64,000 nt of DNA from positions 992,001-1,056,000 of the forward strand of contig JAWKRG010000002.1 in the NCBI GenBank assembly GCA_041389725.1, written 5' to 3'. A model generated the notes under the pieces. The model was not told the origin of the DNA. It searched no databases and was given only the letters and a program-made list of their open reading frames with translations. Shown in pieces: positions 26,444 through 34,583 of the stretch. The stretch is from Polyangiaceae bacterium (GTDB taxonomy: Bacteria > Myxococcota_A > Polyangia > Polyangiales > Polyangiaceae). The translations under genes were made by a program, and so were the position numbers. Positions within the stretch are counted from its first letter, which is position 1, and the number at the start of each line of letters is the position of its first letter.

Positions 26444-27040
26444 ATGGACGGCCCCCCTTCCACCCCGGACCCCGCGACTCAACAGCGAGCTTTCACCGCT
26501 GGCGGGACGATCGTGGGCATGCCCGCGGTCGTGCCGGCCCCGGGCCAAGAGCCGCTTCCGGTCGATTTCGAGACCCTGAAGTCCACCACGCTCAAGTCGG
26601 TGTACTCGTCTCCGCCAGCGATCCTGGACACGACGCCTCTCGAAGGCGAGCCGGAACTCGACGCTGGCCCCTGCTCCGACGCCTTTCACCCCGAGCGCTG
26701 GAGCAGCCCGCCGCCGAGCGGCCTCACCCCCATCTATCCCTGCGAAGAGCCCGAGGACGAAGACGAAGCCCGCGTGCTCACCTCGGCAGCCGTAGCGAGA
26801 CTGCGCGCCTACGCCGAGCGCAACCCTGAACCAGCGCAGCGCACGTCAGCGCCATCGGAACCGGTAGACACGGCGCCCGTCGTCAATGCGCAGCCAGCCG
26901 CGGGGCAGATTCAGTACGTCGACGAGTTCGCGTACATCCCGATGCGCCGCAGCACCGAAGACCGCACGCTGCTCACCATCGCCGGCCTTGCCGCCGCCGC
27001 GATGCTCGTCGCATCCATCGGCGCGTACTTCCTGTTGTAG
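26444..27040 (+). CDS. small tail-anchored protein of unknown function
   Basis: 198 residues, preceded by GAAAGG at a suitable distance. The N-terminal 170 residues are polar and Pro/Glu-rich with no recognised domain. The C-terminus is a single hydrophobic segment (TLLTIAGLAAAAMLVASIGAYFLL), so the protein is predicted to sit in the membrane by its tail with the bulk in the cytoplasm. It is divergent from the pirin gene and nearly touches the stop of the convergent small lipoprotein gene. Confidence 0.6.
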   Translation: MDGPPSTPDPATQQRAFTAGGTIVGMPAVVPAPGQEPLPVDFETLKSTTLKSVYSSPPAILDTTPLEGEPELDAGPCSDAFHPERWSSPPPSGLTPIYPCEEPEDEDEARVLTSAAVARLRAYAERNPEPAQRTSAPSEPVDTAPVVNAQPAAGQIQYVDEFAYIPMRRSTEDRTLLTIAGLAAAAMLVASIGAYFLL

Positions 27041-27047
27041 CAGCTCC

Positions 27048-27284
27048 CTACTGCTTCTTGCACTCGCGCCCGACGGAACTCTCGCACGAGTCCCCGGCCT
27101 TGCAGTAGCACTTGAGTTCGAGCTGCTCCCCGCAGCGCACCGTATACCCAGCAGGAATGCCGCGCCCACACTCGGCTTGGTACTCCCCGCTCAGCATCTT
27201 GCAGCCAAGCAAGCCGAGCACCAGAACGGCTCCGACAAAGAGTATCGATCCCCGGATTTCGCGCGAAGCGGTCGGATGTCGCAT
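27048..27284 (-). CDS. small Cys-rich lipoprotein
   Basis: 78 residues. A lipoprotein signal ends VLVLGLLGC, with the Cys at about residue 28. Seven further Cys occur in the roughly 50-residue mature part (ECGRG, RCGEQLELKCYCKAGDSCE, RECKKQ), which suggests a disulfide-rich fold. The sequence matches no family I know. Its stop lies 7 bases from the stop of the convergent tail-anchored gene. Confidence 0.65.
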   Translation of the reverse strand: MRHPTASREIRGSILFVGAVLVLGLLGCKMLSGEYQAECGRGIPAGYTVRCGEQLELKCYCKAGDSCESSVGRECKKQ

Positions 27285-27381
27285 GGCCGAAACCTACCTC
27301 GGAGGGTCGCCTCGCAGGGGACGCTCTCCACCTAAATAAGAGAATCTCGAGAAACGCCGCCCAAGATCGACCCAGTCACGC

Positions 27382-27415
27382 CTGGCGCACGCGCTGAACT
27401 GGCGCACGCGCTGAA
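27382..27415. repeat. 17-bp perfect tandem duplication in an intergenic region
   Basis: CTGGCGCACGCGCTGAA occurs twice in direct succession (27382-27398 and 27399-27415), in the divergent promoter region between the small lipoprotein gene and the gene at 27480. It could be an operator pair or a simple duplication. Confidence 0.6.
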
Positions 27416-27479
27416 TAAGACGCAACGGGTCACGCTGGCGCTACCCTGAAGCGGGGAGAACCCGCGTCAGGACCTGGAC

Positions 27480-28703
27480 ATGTCGAATCGCCCACAACGA
27501 AACCACCACGAACACCGACCTCGAGGCAGCGCGCAACCCATTGCTGTCGCACTGTTGCTCCCACTGCTCTTCACGCCGATCGGCTGCCGGAAGCCCAAGC
27601 TTCATCCTTGGGTCAAGGACGTCCTGGTCGAAGGCAACCAGTTGGTCTTCTCTGCGGGAGCGGTGAACTCGCGCGAGAAAGGCGTACCTCCCGTCACACG
27701 TTACTCAATCAACGGAGTGACTCGCGAGGAGGCGCTGCCCAAGGTCACGTTCGTTCTGGATCTGGATGGAGTTCCGCCGGGGCCGCAAACGTGGCCCATC
27801 GAGATGCGGCGAGGAAAGCTCGTGGGGACGACTCTGGTGTCCTTCGTCGTCCCGAAAGCCAAGGACGAACTTTCGTGGAAGGTAGTTGGCTGCAGAAGCT
27901 CGCTGGAGATTGGTGAGCCGTCCGTCTTCTTGACAGGGAAACTGATGCAGAGCGACTCGACTTGCGGCATCGACGCTGGCGGCGAGGTCGAGCTCCACTA
28001 CGTGGGCACTCCCGGAGCCGAGTTCGCGCTTGCGGGTCGAGAAACTCGCGTCGCCGACTACAAGGAGCATCGCCCGCACGTCGTTCGCTTCCAAGTGGCT
28101 TCCGCACTGACTCATCTACCGCTCAGCGACGTGGTGTGGACGGACTCGGAGCGAGCGGAAGCCAAGGACGACGCCACCATTGCCGTGCACGTCAGCAGGG
28201 GCGAGCGAACTTTGGACGAGAGCATCAAGCTGTCCGTGTCCTCCCCGATGACGCTCAGCGGACTGATCGCGGATCAGCTGGTGGGCAGTGCTGGCAAGGG
28301 ACTTCGCGGATTCCACCCAGCCAAGGACGCGCACGTCATCATCGCCCACGGGCTGCCTCGCCTCAGCGGTCGCCTATGGGCAACGGACACCAAAGCCACC
28401 TTGGCGGATGTCAGTGGATTCGCGAAGATCAGCGAAGCCAACAAACGCAACGTCGGAAGCTGCGGCCCCTACTCCAAACAAGGCGGAATGGAACACACTG
28501 TCGGTCACGAGGTGGTCGACCTGCAGGTCGATGTCTACGACGTCAGCAGCGGACGAAAGCTCGAAAGCAAGACCTTCGCTGCAACGGAGCAGCCGTGTCC
28601 AGGCACGTTGAGCGCCACGGACGAGGGCGCGAACACCGAGTTGGGTACGGTCCGGGACCTGCCTGCAGATAGCGAGATCGAGAACTGGCTTCGAGCAATC
28701 TGA
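27480..28703 (+). CDS. probable lipoprotein of unknown function
   Basis: 407 residues. A long N-terminal region leads to a hydrophobic stretch ending LLFTPIGC, a plausible lipobox Cys near residue 40. The mature part is mostly beta-strand-like with no recognised domain (VKDVLVEGNQLVFSAGAVNS, GAEFALAGRETRVADYKEHR, MTLSGLIADQLVGSAGKG). The segment VDLQVDVYDVSSGRKLESKTF, Cys-containing, lies near the C-terminus. Neighbouring genes give no hint of its job. A tandem 17-bp repeat lies 65 bases upstream of the start. Confidence 0.6.
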   Translation: MSNRPQRNHHEHRPRGSAQPIAVALLLPLLFTPIGCRKPKLHPWVKDVLVEGNQLVFSAGAVNSREKGVPPVTRYSINGVTREEALPKVTFVLDLDGVPPGPQTWPIEMRRGKLVGTTLVSFVVPKAKDELSWKVVGCRSSLEIGEPSVFLTGKLMQSDSTCGIDAGGEVELHYVGTPGAEFALAGRETRVADYKEHRPHVVRFQVASALTHLPLSDVVWTDSERAEAKDDATIAVHVSRGERTLDESIKLSVSSPMTLSGLIADQLVGSAGKGLRGFHPAKDAHVIIAHGLPRLSGRLWATDTKATLADVSGFAKISEANKRNVGSCGPYSKQGGMEHTVGHEVVDLQVDVYDVSSGRKLESKTFAATEQPCPGTLSATDEGANTELGTVRDLPADSEIENWLRAI

Positions 28704-28863
28704 AGCAGCGACTAGGCCGCGGCCGACGCGGATGTGCCGCTCTCCGGGTGAGCCACTGACGTGCGTGACGATGTCCGAGTTGTCGCAACGTCCGAGGTGC
28801 GCGACCGCAGGGAGCGCCACCCTCGGTGACGTCTCGCGTGCGCATACTGAAGCACATTGTGCA

Positions 28864-28882
28864 CACGACTCGATCCGTCGTG
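28864..28882 (-). terminator. stem-loop downstream of tRNA-Ser
   Basis: CACGAC / GTCGTG arms close a 7-base loop nine bases beyond the 3' end of the tRNA (minus-strand sense). No T-run is visible, so this is a weak candidate for the tRNA transcript end. Confidence 0.35.
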
Positions 28883-28890
28883 GCTAGTTG

Positions 28891-28978
28891 CGGAGAGGGA
28901 GGGATTCGAACCCTCGGTAGGCTTTTGACCTACGCCCGCTTAGCAAGCGGGTACCTTCGGCCACTCGGTCACCTCTCC
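28891..28978 (-). tRNA. tRNA-Ser(GCU)
   Basis: Read on the minus strand, 88 nucleotides fold as a class II tRNA. The acceptor stem GGAGAGG / CCTCTCC has a G discriminator base. The anticodon arm CCCGCTTGCTAAGCGGG carries GCT (decoding AGC/AGU). A long variable arm follows (GTAGGTCAAAAGCCTAC), and the T arm GAGGGTTCGAATCCCTC is intact. The 3' CCA is not encoded. No other tRNA is seen in the window. Confidence 0.95.
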
Positions 28979-29132
28979 CAATCGGGAGGCCGAAAGCTAC
29001 CCGTCCTTTCCGGCTCGTCAAGACAATTGCGGGAATCCCCTGAATCCCGCGCCCGACGCTGCATGCAGGCGCGACGGGCTGCGTGGGAGGCGCCGCGGCC
29101 TGCCGCCGAGGGTCGAGACAATCCAACCCAAA

Positions 29133-30947
29133 TCAACGGATGCGCAGGGCAAGCGAGGTCGCAGTGACGGCGCGCTCCCCTTCGAACAGCGGGCTGATCG
29201 AGCCGAGATAAGGCAGCCAGTCCTTCGGTAGCTGTTCCGCGGCCACGCGCTGCGCCAAGCTCGCGCGCATCGCGGCCAAGCGCAGTTCGCGCGCGGAAGC
29301 GTTTTCGCCCATCAGCAGCGAGTCCAAGATGCCCTCGCCGCCCCCTTCCAGCACCACGGGGGCGCGTTCGTCCAAGTCCGCGCGTTTCCGCGCTTCGGCA
29401 ATCGCCTCGGACAGGCCTCCGATCTCATCGACGAGCTTGCGACCAAGCCCCTGGGAGCCGGACCAAATGCGTCCCTCGGCACTCTTCTTCACTTCCGCCA
29501 CGCTCAAGCCGCGCCCCGCAGCCACGCGCTCCAGGAACAGCGCGTAGATGTCGAGTACGTTCTGCTGCACGCGGTCGCGGGTCTTGTCATCCCAACGGGT
29601 GACTCCCGACAAGTAGGTAGCGCGCGTTTGCGCGTCGGGATTGTCACTGGCCGGGAAGGTCGCACTGGTCACGCCATACTCGGCCATGGCTTCGCCCAAG
29701 GCGATCTTGCCGCCGAAGACGCCGATACTGCCGACGATGCTGCTGTTCTCGGCGAAGATGCGATCCGCGGGGCACGCCATGTAGTAGCCGCCGCTCGCGG
29801 CCATCCCGCCCACGGACACGATCAGCGGCTTGTCTTTCTTGAGCTCCATCAGCTCGTGCCAGATCACGTCGCTGGCGAGAGCAGAGCCGCCGGGTGAGTC
29901 GATGCGCAGCACGACGGCCTTGACCGCGTCGCTGCGCTTGAGGCGTCGCAAGATCTTCTCCATCGCGCCCGCGGTGATGCCACCACCGAAGAGTCCGCCG
30001 CCCTGCATGGCGATGGAGCCCTCGGCCACCACGACCGCCACGTGAGGTCGGCCTGCGCCTTCGTCGGCGCCGGAAAGGGAACGCAGGATCTCGCCGAAGT
30101 CCGGGCCTTCTTTGGGCTCTGAACTCGAACCGAAAGAAGTGCTGACGCGCTCCGCACCGGCGCGCGTCTTCGCGTCCGCCAGAGCGTCGGACTCGTAGCC
30201 CAACTCGTCGACGAAGCCGCGGCGCTTTGCCTCCTGGGCGCTCCAGGGGCCGAGCTCCATGTTCTTCTCGAGGTCGGCGATCTTGCGCGGCGTCTTCTTC
30301 GTGGTGTCGAGCCAAGCGCGCCGAATGGAACGCAGCACGCCTGTCACGCTTGCTCGGGAGTCTTCGCTTGGCCCCTCTTCGGTGAAGGACTCCACCGCGC
30401 TCTTGTAGCGCCCCGCGCGCACGAAGTCGGCACGGACCTTGAACTTGTCGAGGGCGCCCTTGAAGTAGAGCACTTGCCCCGCGAGTCCGATGGTCTCCAC
30501 CTCGCCCGCGGGGCTGAGCCATAGGCGATCGCAGCTGGTGAGGGCCAACATCGCCGTTGCATTGTTCAAGCCGTGCGCGTGGCAAACGACGGGCTTGCCT
30601 GCGTCTCGCACGCTGCGCAACAGCCGCCCGATCTCCTCGCTGGTCGCCATGCCCAAAGCGCCGCCGCCGAGGCGCACGTACACTGCCTTCGCGTCCTGAT
30701 CGCGCAGCGTGCGCTTCATGGCGGACACCAATCCGACGAAGGTGCGACTGGCCGGCGTCGGGAACAAGCCGCCGCCCCCTGCGCCTTCGGGTACCCCGCG
30801 GCTCAGGTCGAACTCGACGACCTTGGCGCTGGAGAGATTCAGGAACGCACTCGAGTGCTTGCCCTTCGCCACGGGTCCCGAGCGTGGACGCCCTTCACAC
30901 GCCAGGGCGAAGGTCAGAGCCACACAGGTCGCGAGCCAGCGTTTCAC
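29133..30947 (-). CDS. sppA: signal peptide peptidase SppA (67-kDa type)
   Basis: 604 residues, the long tandem-domain form. The N-terminus carries a signal/anchor ending FALAC. The catalytic dyad can be placed: Lys182 in VRAGRYKSAVE and Ser385 in VGGMAASGGYYMACP, preceded by VLRIDSPGGSALASD. SppA degrades cleaved signal peptides in the inner membrane. Its start overlaps the upstream zinc-ribbon/TPR gene's stop by ATGA, so the two are coupled. Confidence 0.92.
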   Translation of the reverse strand: MKRWLATCVALTFALACEGRPRSGPVAKGKHSSAFLNLSSAKVVEFDLSRGVPEGAGGGGLFPTPASRTFVGLVSAMKRTLRDQDAKAVYVRLGGGALGMATSEEIGRLLRSVRDAGKPVVCHAHGLNNATAMLALTSCDRLWLSPAGEVETIGLAGQVLYFKGALDKFKVRADFVRAGRYKSAVESFTEEGPSEDSRASVTGVLRSIRRAWLDTTKKTPRKIADLEKNMELGPWSAQEAKRRGFVDELGYESDALADAKTRAGAERVSTSFGSSSEPKEGPDFGEILRSLSGADEGAGRPHVAVVVAEGSIAMQGGGLFGGGITAGAMEKILRRLKRSDAVKAVVLRIDSPGGSALASDVIWHELMELKKDKPLIVSVGGMAASGGYYMACPADRIFAENSSIVGSIGVFGGKIALGEAMAEYGVTSATFPASDNPDAQTRATYLSGVTRWDDKTRDRVQQNVLDIYALFLERVAAGRGLSVAEVKKSAEGRIWSGSQGLGRKLVDEIGGLSEAIAEARKRADLDERAPVVLEGGGEGILDSLLMGENASARELRLAAMRASLAQRVAAEQLPKDWLPYLGSISPLFEGERAVTATSLALRIR

Positions 30948-33013
30948 TTTTCGAACCCGGGCAAGTCCGACGTGTCGATGTGCGGCTTGTCGTCAGGGGT
31001 GGAAGGTTCGGGCGCGGGCGAAGGCTCGGGCGCGGGTGCAGGTGCGGGAGCAGGCGATGGGCTCGTGGACGGACCGGAGATCTCGTCGCCTCCAGCGCCC
31101 TGGGAGATGCGCTGTGCCGCGCGTTTGCCGTAGCTAGTGCTCGCGCCGGCCTGCTCCAACACGCGACGGTAGATCACCAACGCCCCTTTGCGATCGCCGC
31201 TGTCCCATTTCGCGTCGGCCTGGGCGATCAAGGCCGGCAGGTAGGTAGGGTTCTTTTCGAGCACCTTCTCGTACATCTTTTCGGCGGCCGCCGGATCTCG
31301 ACGCAGTCGCGCGACGTCGCCCAAACCAGACAGCGCTTCGGTGTTGCCCGGGTCCTTGGCCAGCACGGCCTGATAGAGCCGCTCCGCACGATCCAGATCG
31401 TTGCTCTTCACAGCGCTCGCTGCTTGACGCAGCTGACCACGGAAGTCTCCCGCCGGCACGTCTGGTTCGTCACTGGTGCTGGTGTCCAGCACCGGCAAGG
31501 AGGTGGGGTCGACGGTCGCCACCTCAGCTTGCGCGTCCGCACTCGCGTCCCCCACGGCCTTCTTGTGACGGGCCACGAACGCTTTGAGATCGTCGAACAG
31601 GGGGTGGGCTTCTCCACGCTCGCCAGCCTTGTCCATCTCGGTCGCGGCGGCGTCGACGTTGCCGGAGCGCACGAGGGCGTAGACCAGCGCTGCGCGCGCC
31701 CGTCCCATTCCGCGCTCGGCAGCCGCAGCGGTGCGCAAGCGCTCGAGCACCGACGTCCAAGTCGGTGACGCCTCTGCCAAATCCAAAGCAGCGAGCACGT
31801 AGGCGTTCTCGGGCTCGCTCGCGGCGGAAGCAATCGGCCCGATCTTGGCGCGTGCTTGATCCAATTTGCCCGCGAGGCGGAGCACGTCCACCTGGGCACG
31901 CTGCACTGCAGCTTGGTCCGCTGCGCTGGCCTGCGCGCGTTCGAGGGCTTGCTCCGCCCGCCCCACGCGCGACCCCAACTGGCGATGCGTCGCTTTGACG
32001 AGCCGCTCATCCTTCGGATCGAGCAATCGCAGCCGAAGCCAGAGGGCGTCCGCGCGCAGCGCCTCGAGGTGCACCAAGGCAGCCAGGACCGCGGGGTCGC
32101 GCTCGGCCAGGGCCGATGCTTTGTCGAGCTGTTCGCGTGCGCCTTCGAAGTCCGACTCCTGCAGCAGGGCGTCGGCACGCGTCAAAAACTCCTGAACCCG
32201 CGCGTCCGCCGCTTGTGCGGCGTTGGAGTCCTTCGAGGTGAAGCGCTCCAGGTAGCGGCGTCCCACCGTGACCGCCAAAAGGACGAGAGTGCCGAGCAAC
32301 ACCACGCCGATGATCCAACGCGACGTCGCGCGCCGAGTGTGAGGGACGCTCGGCGCTCCATCAGCCGGCATGTCCGAGAAGGACGCCAAGGCGCCGCGCA
32401 CCGCGCTCGGGGTGGGAGTCAGCATCGGATCCTGCGCCGGCGTCTGGGGCGGAGCGGCCTGCGGCGAGACGGGCTTCACCGTGCGCGGCAGCGTGGGCGG
32501 TTCCTGATCGGCTTGATCGACGGGAGGCGTCGGCTGCGACGCAGCGCGCTGAGGCGACGGCCGCGTCTTGGGCTCCGTCTCGCGAGGCTCCAGCGGCATG
32601 GTTTGCGCTAGAGGCTTGGCCGAATTGATCGCGTTGGCTGGAGGCGCAACGCCCGCCAGGGTCCGATTCTGAGCGCCCGCGACCGCCGGCACCGCGCGCG
32701 AGATGAAGAAGGGCTCCAGCTCGGCGATGCTGCCCAAGGGCCGCGGCGGCTGATTGCCGCGCGACAGCAAGTCCTCGGGGCCTACCTGACGTTGGGCGAT
32801 GCCACGCTGCAACTCACGCAGGGACGTGTAGACCAGCTCGCGCCCCGTCGCCGTGCGCACCACCCAGCGCTCGGGCGCGCCTGCACCCACGTCGGGCGGG
32901 CGCACCTTGAACTGGTGACCACAGTTCGTGCACTTGACCGTCGTCCCCCGCTCGGAAACGAGGGCATCGTCGAACTCGTACTCGGTGCCGCAGCGACCAC
33001 AGCGGACGTCCAT
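30944..33013 (-). CDS. zinc-ribbon / GYF-like / TPR membrane protein
   Basis: 689 residues. The N-terminus has an MJ0042-type zinc ribbon with two CxxC pairs (MDVRCGRCGTEYEF and VKCTNCGHQFKV), as found at the start of many myxobacterial regulators. A short GYF/TGFbeta-like segment follows (GRELVYTSLRELQRGIAQRQVG). A Pro-rich linker leads to a transmembrane helix (WIIGVVLLGTLVLLAVTVG) near residue 225. The C-terminal 430 residues are TPR-like, including RAERLYQAVLAKDPGNTEAL and AEKMYEKVLEKNPTYLPAL. Predicted topology puts the TPRs in the periplasm, so it is probably a scaffold in the envelope. It is co-transcribed with sppA. Confidence 0.82.
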   Translation of the reverse strand: MDVRCGRCGTEYEFDDALVSERGTTVKCTNCGHQFKVRPPDVGAGAPERWVVRTATGRELVYTSLRELQRGIAQRQVGPEDLLSRGNQPPRPLGSIAELEPFFISRAVPAVAGAQNRTLAGVAPPANAINSAKPLAQTMPLEPRETEPKTRPSPQRAASQPTPPVDQADQEPPTLPRTVKPVSPQAAPPQTPAQDPMLTPTPSAVRGALASFSDMPADGAPSVPHTRRATSRWIIGVVLLGTLVLLAVTVGRRYLERFTSKDSNAAQAADARVQEFLTRADALLQESDFEGAREQLDKASALAERDPAVLAALVHLEALRADALWLRLRLLDPKDERLVKATHRQLGSRVGRAEQALERAQASAADQAAVQRAQVDVLRLAGKLDQARAKIGPIASAASEPENAYVLAALDLAEASPTWTSVLERLRTAAAAERGMGRARAALVYALVRSGNVDAAATEMDKAGERGEAHPLFDDLKAFVARHKKAVGDASADAQAEVATVDPTSLPVLDTSTSDEPDVPAGDFRGQLRQAASAVKSNDLDRAERLYQAVLAKDPGNTEALSGLGDVARLRRDPAAAEKMYEKVLEKNPTYLPALIAQADAKWDSGDRKGALVIYRRVLEQAGASTSYGKRAAQRISQGAGGDEISGPSTSPSPAPAPAPAPEPSPAPEPSTPDDKPHIDTSDLPGFEK

Positions 33014-33240
33014 TCAGCAAGACCCTTGGAAAACGCGCAGAACTTAGCACGGCGGCGCCCCGGCTCCCCCTTTTCTTGGGCGCCGAAGCGGTGGAAACCC
33101 CAATTTCTACCGCCATCGCGCGGTCACGGTGAAGCGTGAACTCGATTTCACGAGACCTGCCGAAAATTCGCTGGTTCGGGCGCCTTGTCTGGGGCACATC
33201 GCTTGCTAACCTCCAAGCAAGCTTGACCATGGAGTCTCCA

Positions 33241-33786
33241 ATGCGACGCGCCTGGATGATCAGCCTTGCCTTGATTTCCCCCACCCTGCTCGTGGGTTGT
33301 CCGATCTACCCGGAAGAACCCTACGGCTGCACCAGCAGCGCCGACTGCGGTTCCGACCGCGCCTGCGACCTGACGACGGGCACGTGCTACGTGCCAAAAG
33401 GGGGTAGCGGCGGCTCTAGCTCGTCCACGACCTGCAAAGCGCCTTCGGATTGCGGGGTCAACGAGACTTGCAGCAAGAGCGGAGAGTGCCGGATCGGCGA
33501 TTGCAGCTTCCACGGTTGCGTCAGCGGCTATCACTGTGACATCGCCGACGGCACGTACAGTTGCGTAGCCGACCCCGGCAGCGGCGGCAGCGGCGGCCAA
33601 GGCGGCAGCGACAGCGGCAGCGCTGGCCAGGGCGGGTCCGACAGCGGCACCGCAGGCCAGGGCGGCAGCGACAGCGGCACTGCCGGCCAGGACGGTGGCA
33701 ACGATAGTGGAACCGCTGGTCAAGGCGGAACCGACGGGGGCGTCGACGCAGCGGCGGACGGCTCGAACGACGCGAGCAGCGACTGA
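33241..33786 (+). CDS. Cys-rich lipoprotein with Gly/Ser/Asp repeat tail
   Basis: 181 residues from the ATG at 33241, which has GGAG 7-8 bases upstream. The signal ends LLVGCP. Residues 25-110 carry Cys-rich short repeats (CTSSADCGSDRACDLTTGTC, CKAPSDCGVNETCSKSGEC, CSFHGCVSGYHCDIADGTYSC). The C-terminus is nearly all repeats of GGSDSG, then a short Asp/Ala end. Many proteins of this design occur in Polyangiales. It is probably surface-exposed; the function is unknown. Confidence 0.75.
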   Translation: MRRAWMISLALISPTLLVGCPIYPEEPYGCTSSADCGSDRACDLTTGTCYVPKGGSGGSSSSTTCKAPSDCGVNETCSKSGECRIGDCSFHGCVSGYHCDIADGTYSCVADPGSGGSGGQGGSDSGSAGQGGSDSGTAGQGGSDSGTAGQDGGNDSGTAGQGGTDGGVDAAADGSNDASSD

Positions 33787-33900
33787 TTGACGATCTTGGT
33801 TGGGTCTCGTCCAGCCGCGGCGAGGCTTCCCGCCTCCCGCACTAGACGGCGCGGCCGCACGGCCGGCGCGGATACTTCGCCACGCTTAGCTGCGGCGCAG

Positions 33901-34464
33901 CTACTTCACAACACGTAGATACGGCGGCAGCTTCTTGCCCTTGTCCTCACTGGGCACGGGCGCGGGGGGTTCCGGCTCGGGTTCGGGCTCGGGCGGCTTG
34001 GAAGCGCGCGCCTCGGAACGAATCGGCACTTCCGGCTCGGGGGGCGCCTCCGCGTCGTCCGACTCATCTTCCGCATCGACGGCCCGCAAGTGGCTGCGTG
34101 CCGCCAGCTTCTTTTCCACCTTCTCCGCTTGGGCGGCGACCTCGGGCGGGACGTCTTCGGGCCAAACCATAGCGCGACCATCGGCGCCCACCAGGGCGTA
34201 CACGCTTTGCCACGGTACGAAGCAGAAGAAGGGCGAACGATTGAAGCTCAAGGTGCACGACACCGCGTCGTCGTCCACTTCCAGATCTGGAATGGGAACC
34301 GGCATGTTCAAGCCGATTTGCAGCACGAGCTGGGGCTGGTGCTTGAACCATGGCGGGACCTTCACTCGGTCCGTGCGTGGGTCCAGGTGAACGAACACGT
34401 CCGTGCTCTCCAGAAGGGCCAGAACCACTTCTTTCTTCGGCGGCAGCTGGGTAGAGGCCGACAT
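33901..34464 (-). CDS. sspB: ClpXP adaptor SspB-type protein
   Basis: 187 residues from the ATG at 34464. The SspB fold signature is clear: VFVHLDPRTDRVKVPPWFKH, LVLQIGLNMPVPIPDLEVDD, VSCTLSFNRSPFFCFVPWQSVYALV. The tail is Pro/Glu-rich and disordered and ends PPYLRVVK. The last five residues equal the LRVVK ClpX-binding (XB) tail of E. coli SspB. By analogy it delivers substrates, such as ssrA-tagged proteins, to ClpXP in the cytoplasm. The stop overlaps a short palindrome (TAGCTGC GGC GCAGCTA, 33887-33903) that could end transcription. Confidence 0.88.
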   Translation of the reverse strand: MSASTQLPPKKEVVLALLESTDVFVHLDPRTDRVKVPPWFKHQPQLVLQIGLNMPVPIPDLEVDDDAVSCTLSFNRSPFFCFVPWQSVYALVGADGRAMVWPEDVPPEVAAQAEKVEKKLAARSHLRAVDAEDESDDAEAPPEPEVPIRSEARASKPPEPEPEPEPPAPVPSEDKGKKLPPYLRVVK

Positions 34465-34583
34465 GACCCGCCCCCAATACCCTCTATGGCCCCGCAATGC
34501 CAGGGGTGGGCGCGCGACGGTGGCGGGGAGCGCGGCCCAAAGGCCGGGATGCAAAGCCCTCGATCTGCTGGTAAATTGAGAGC

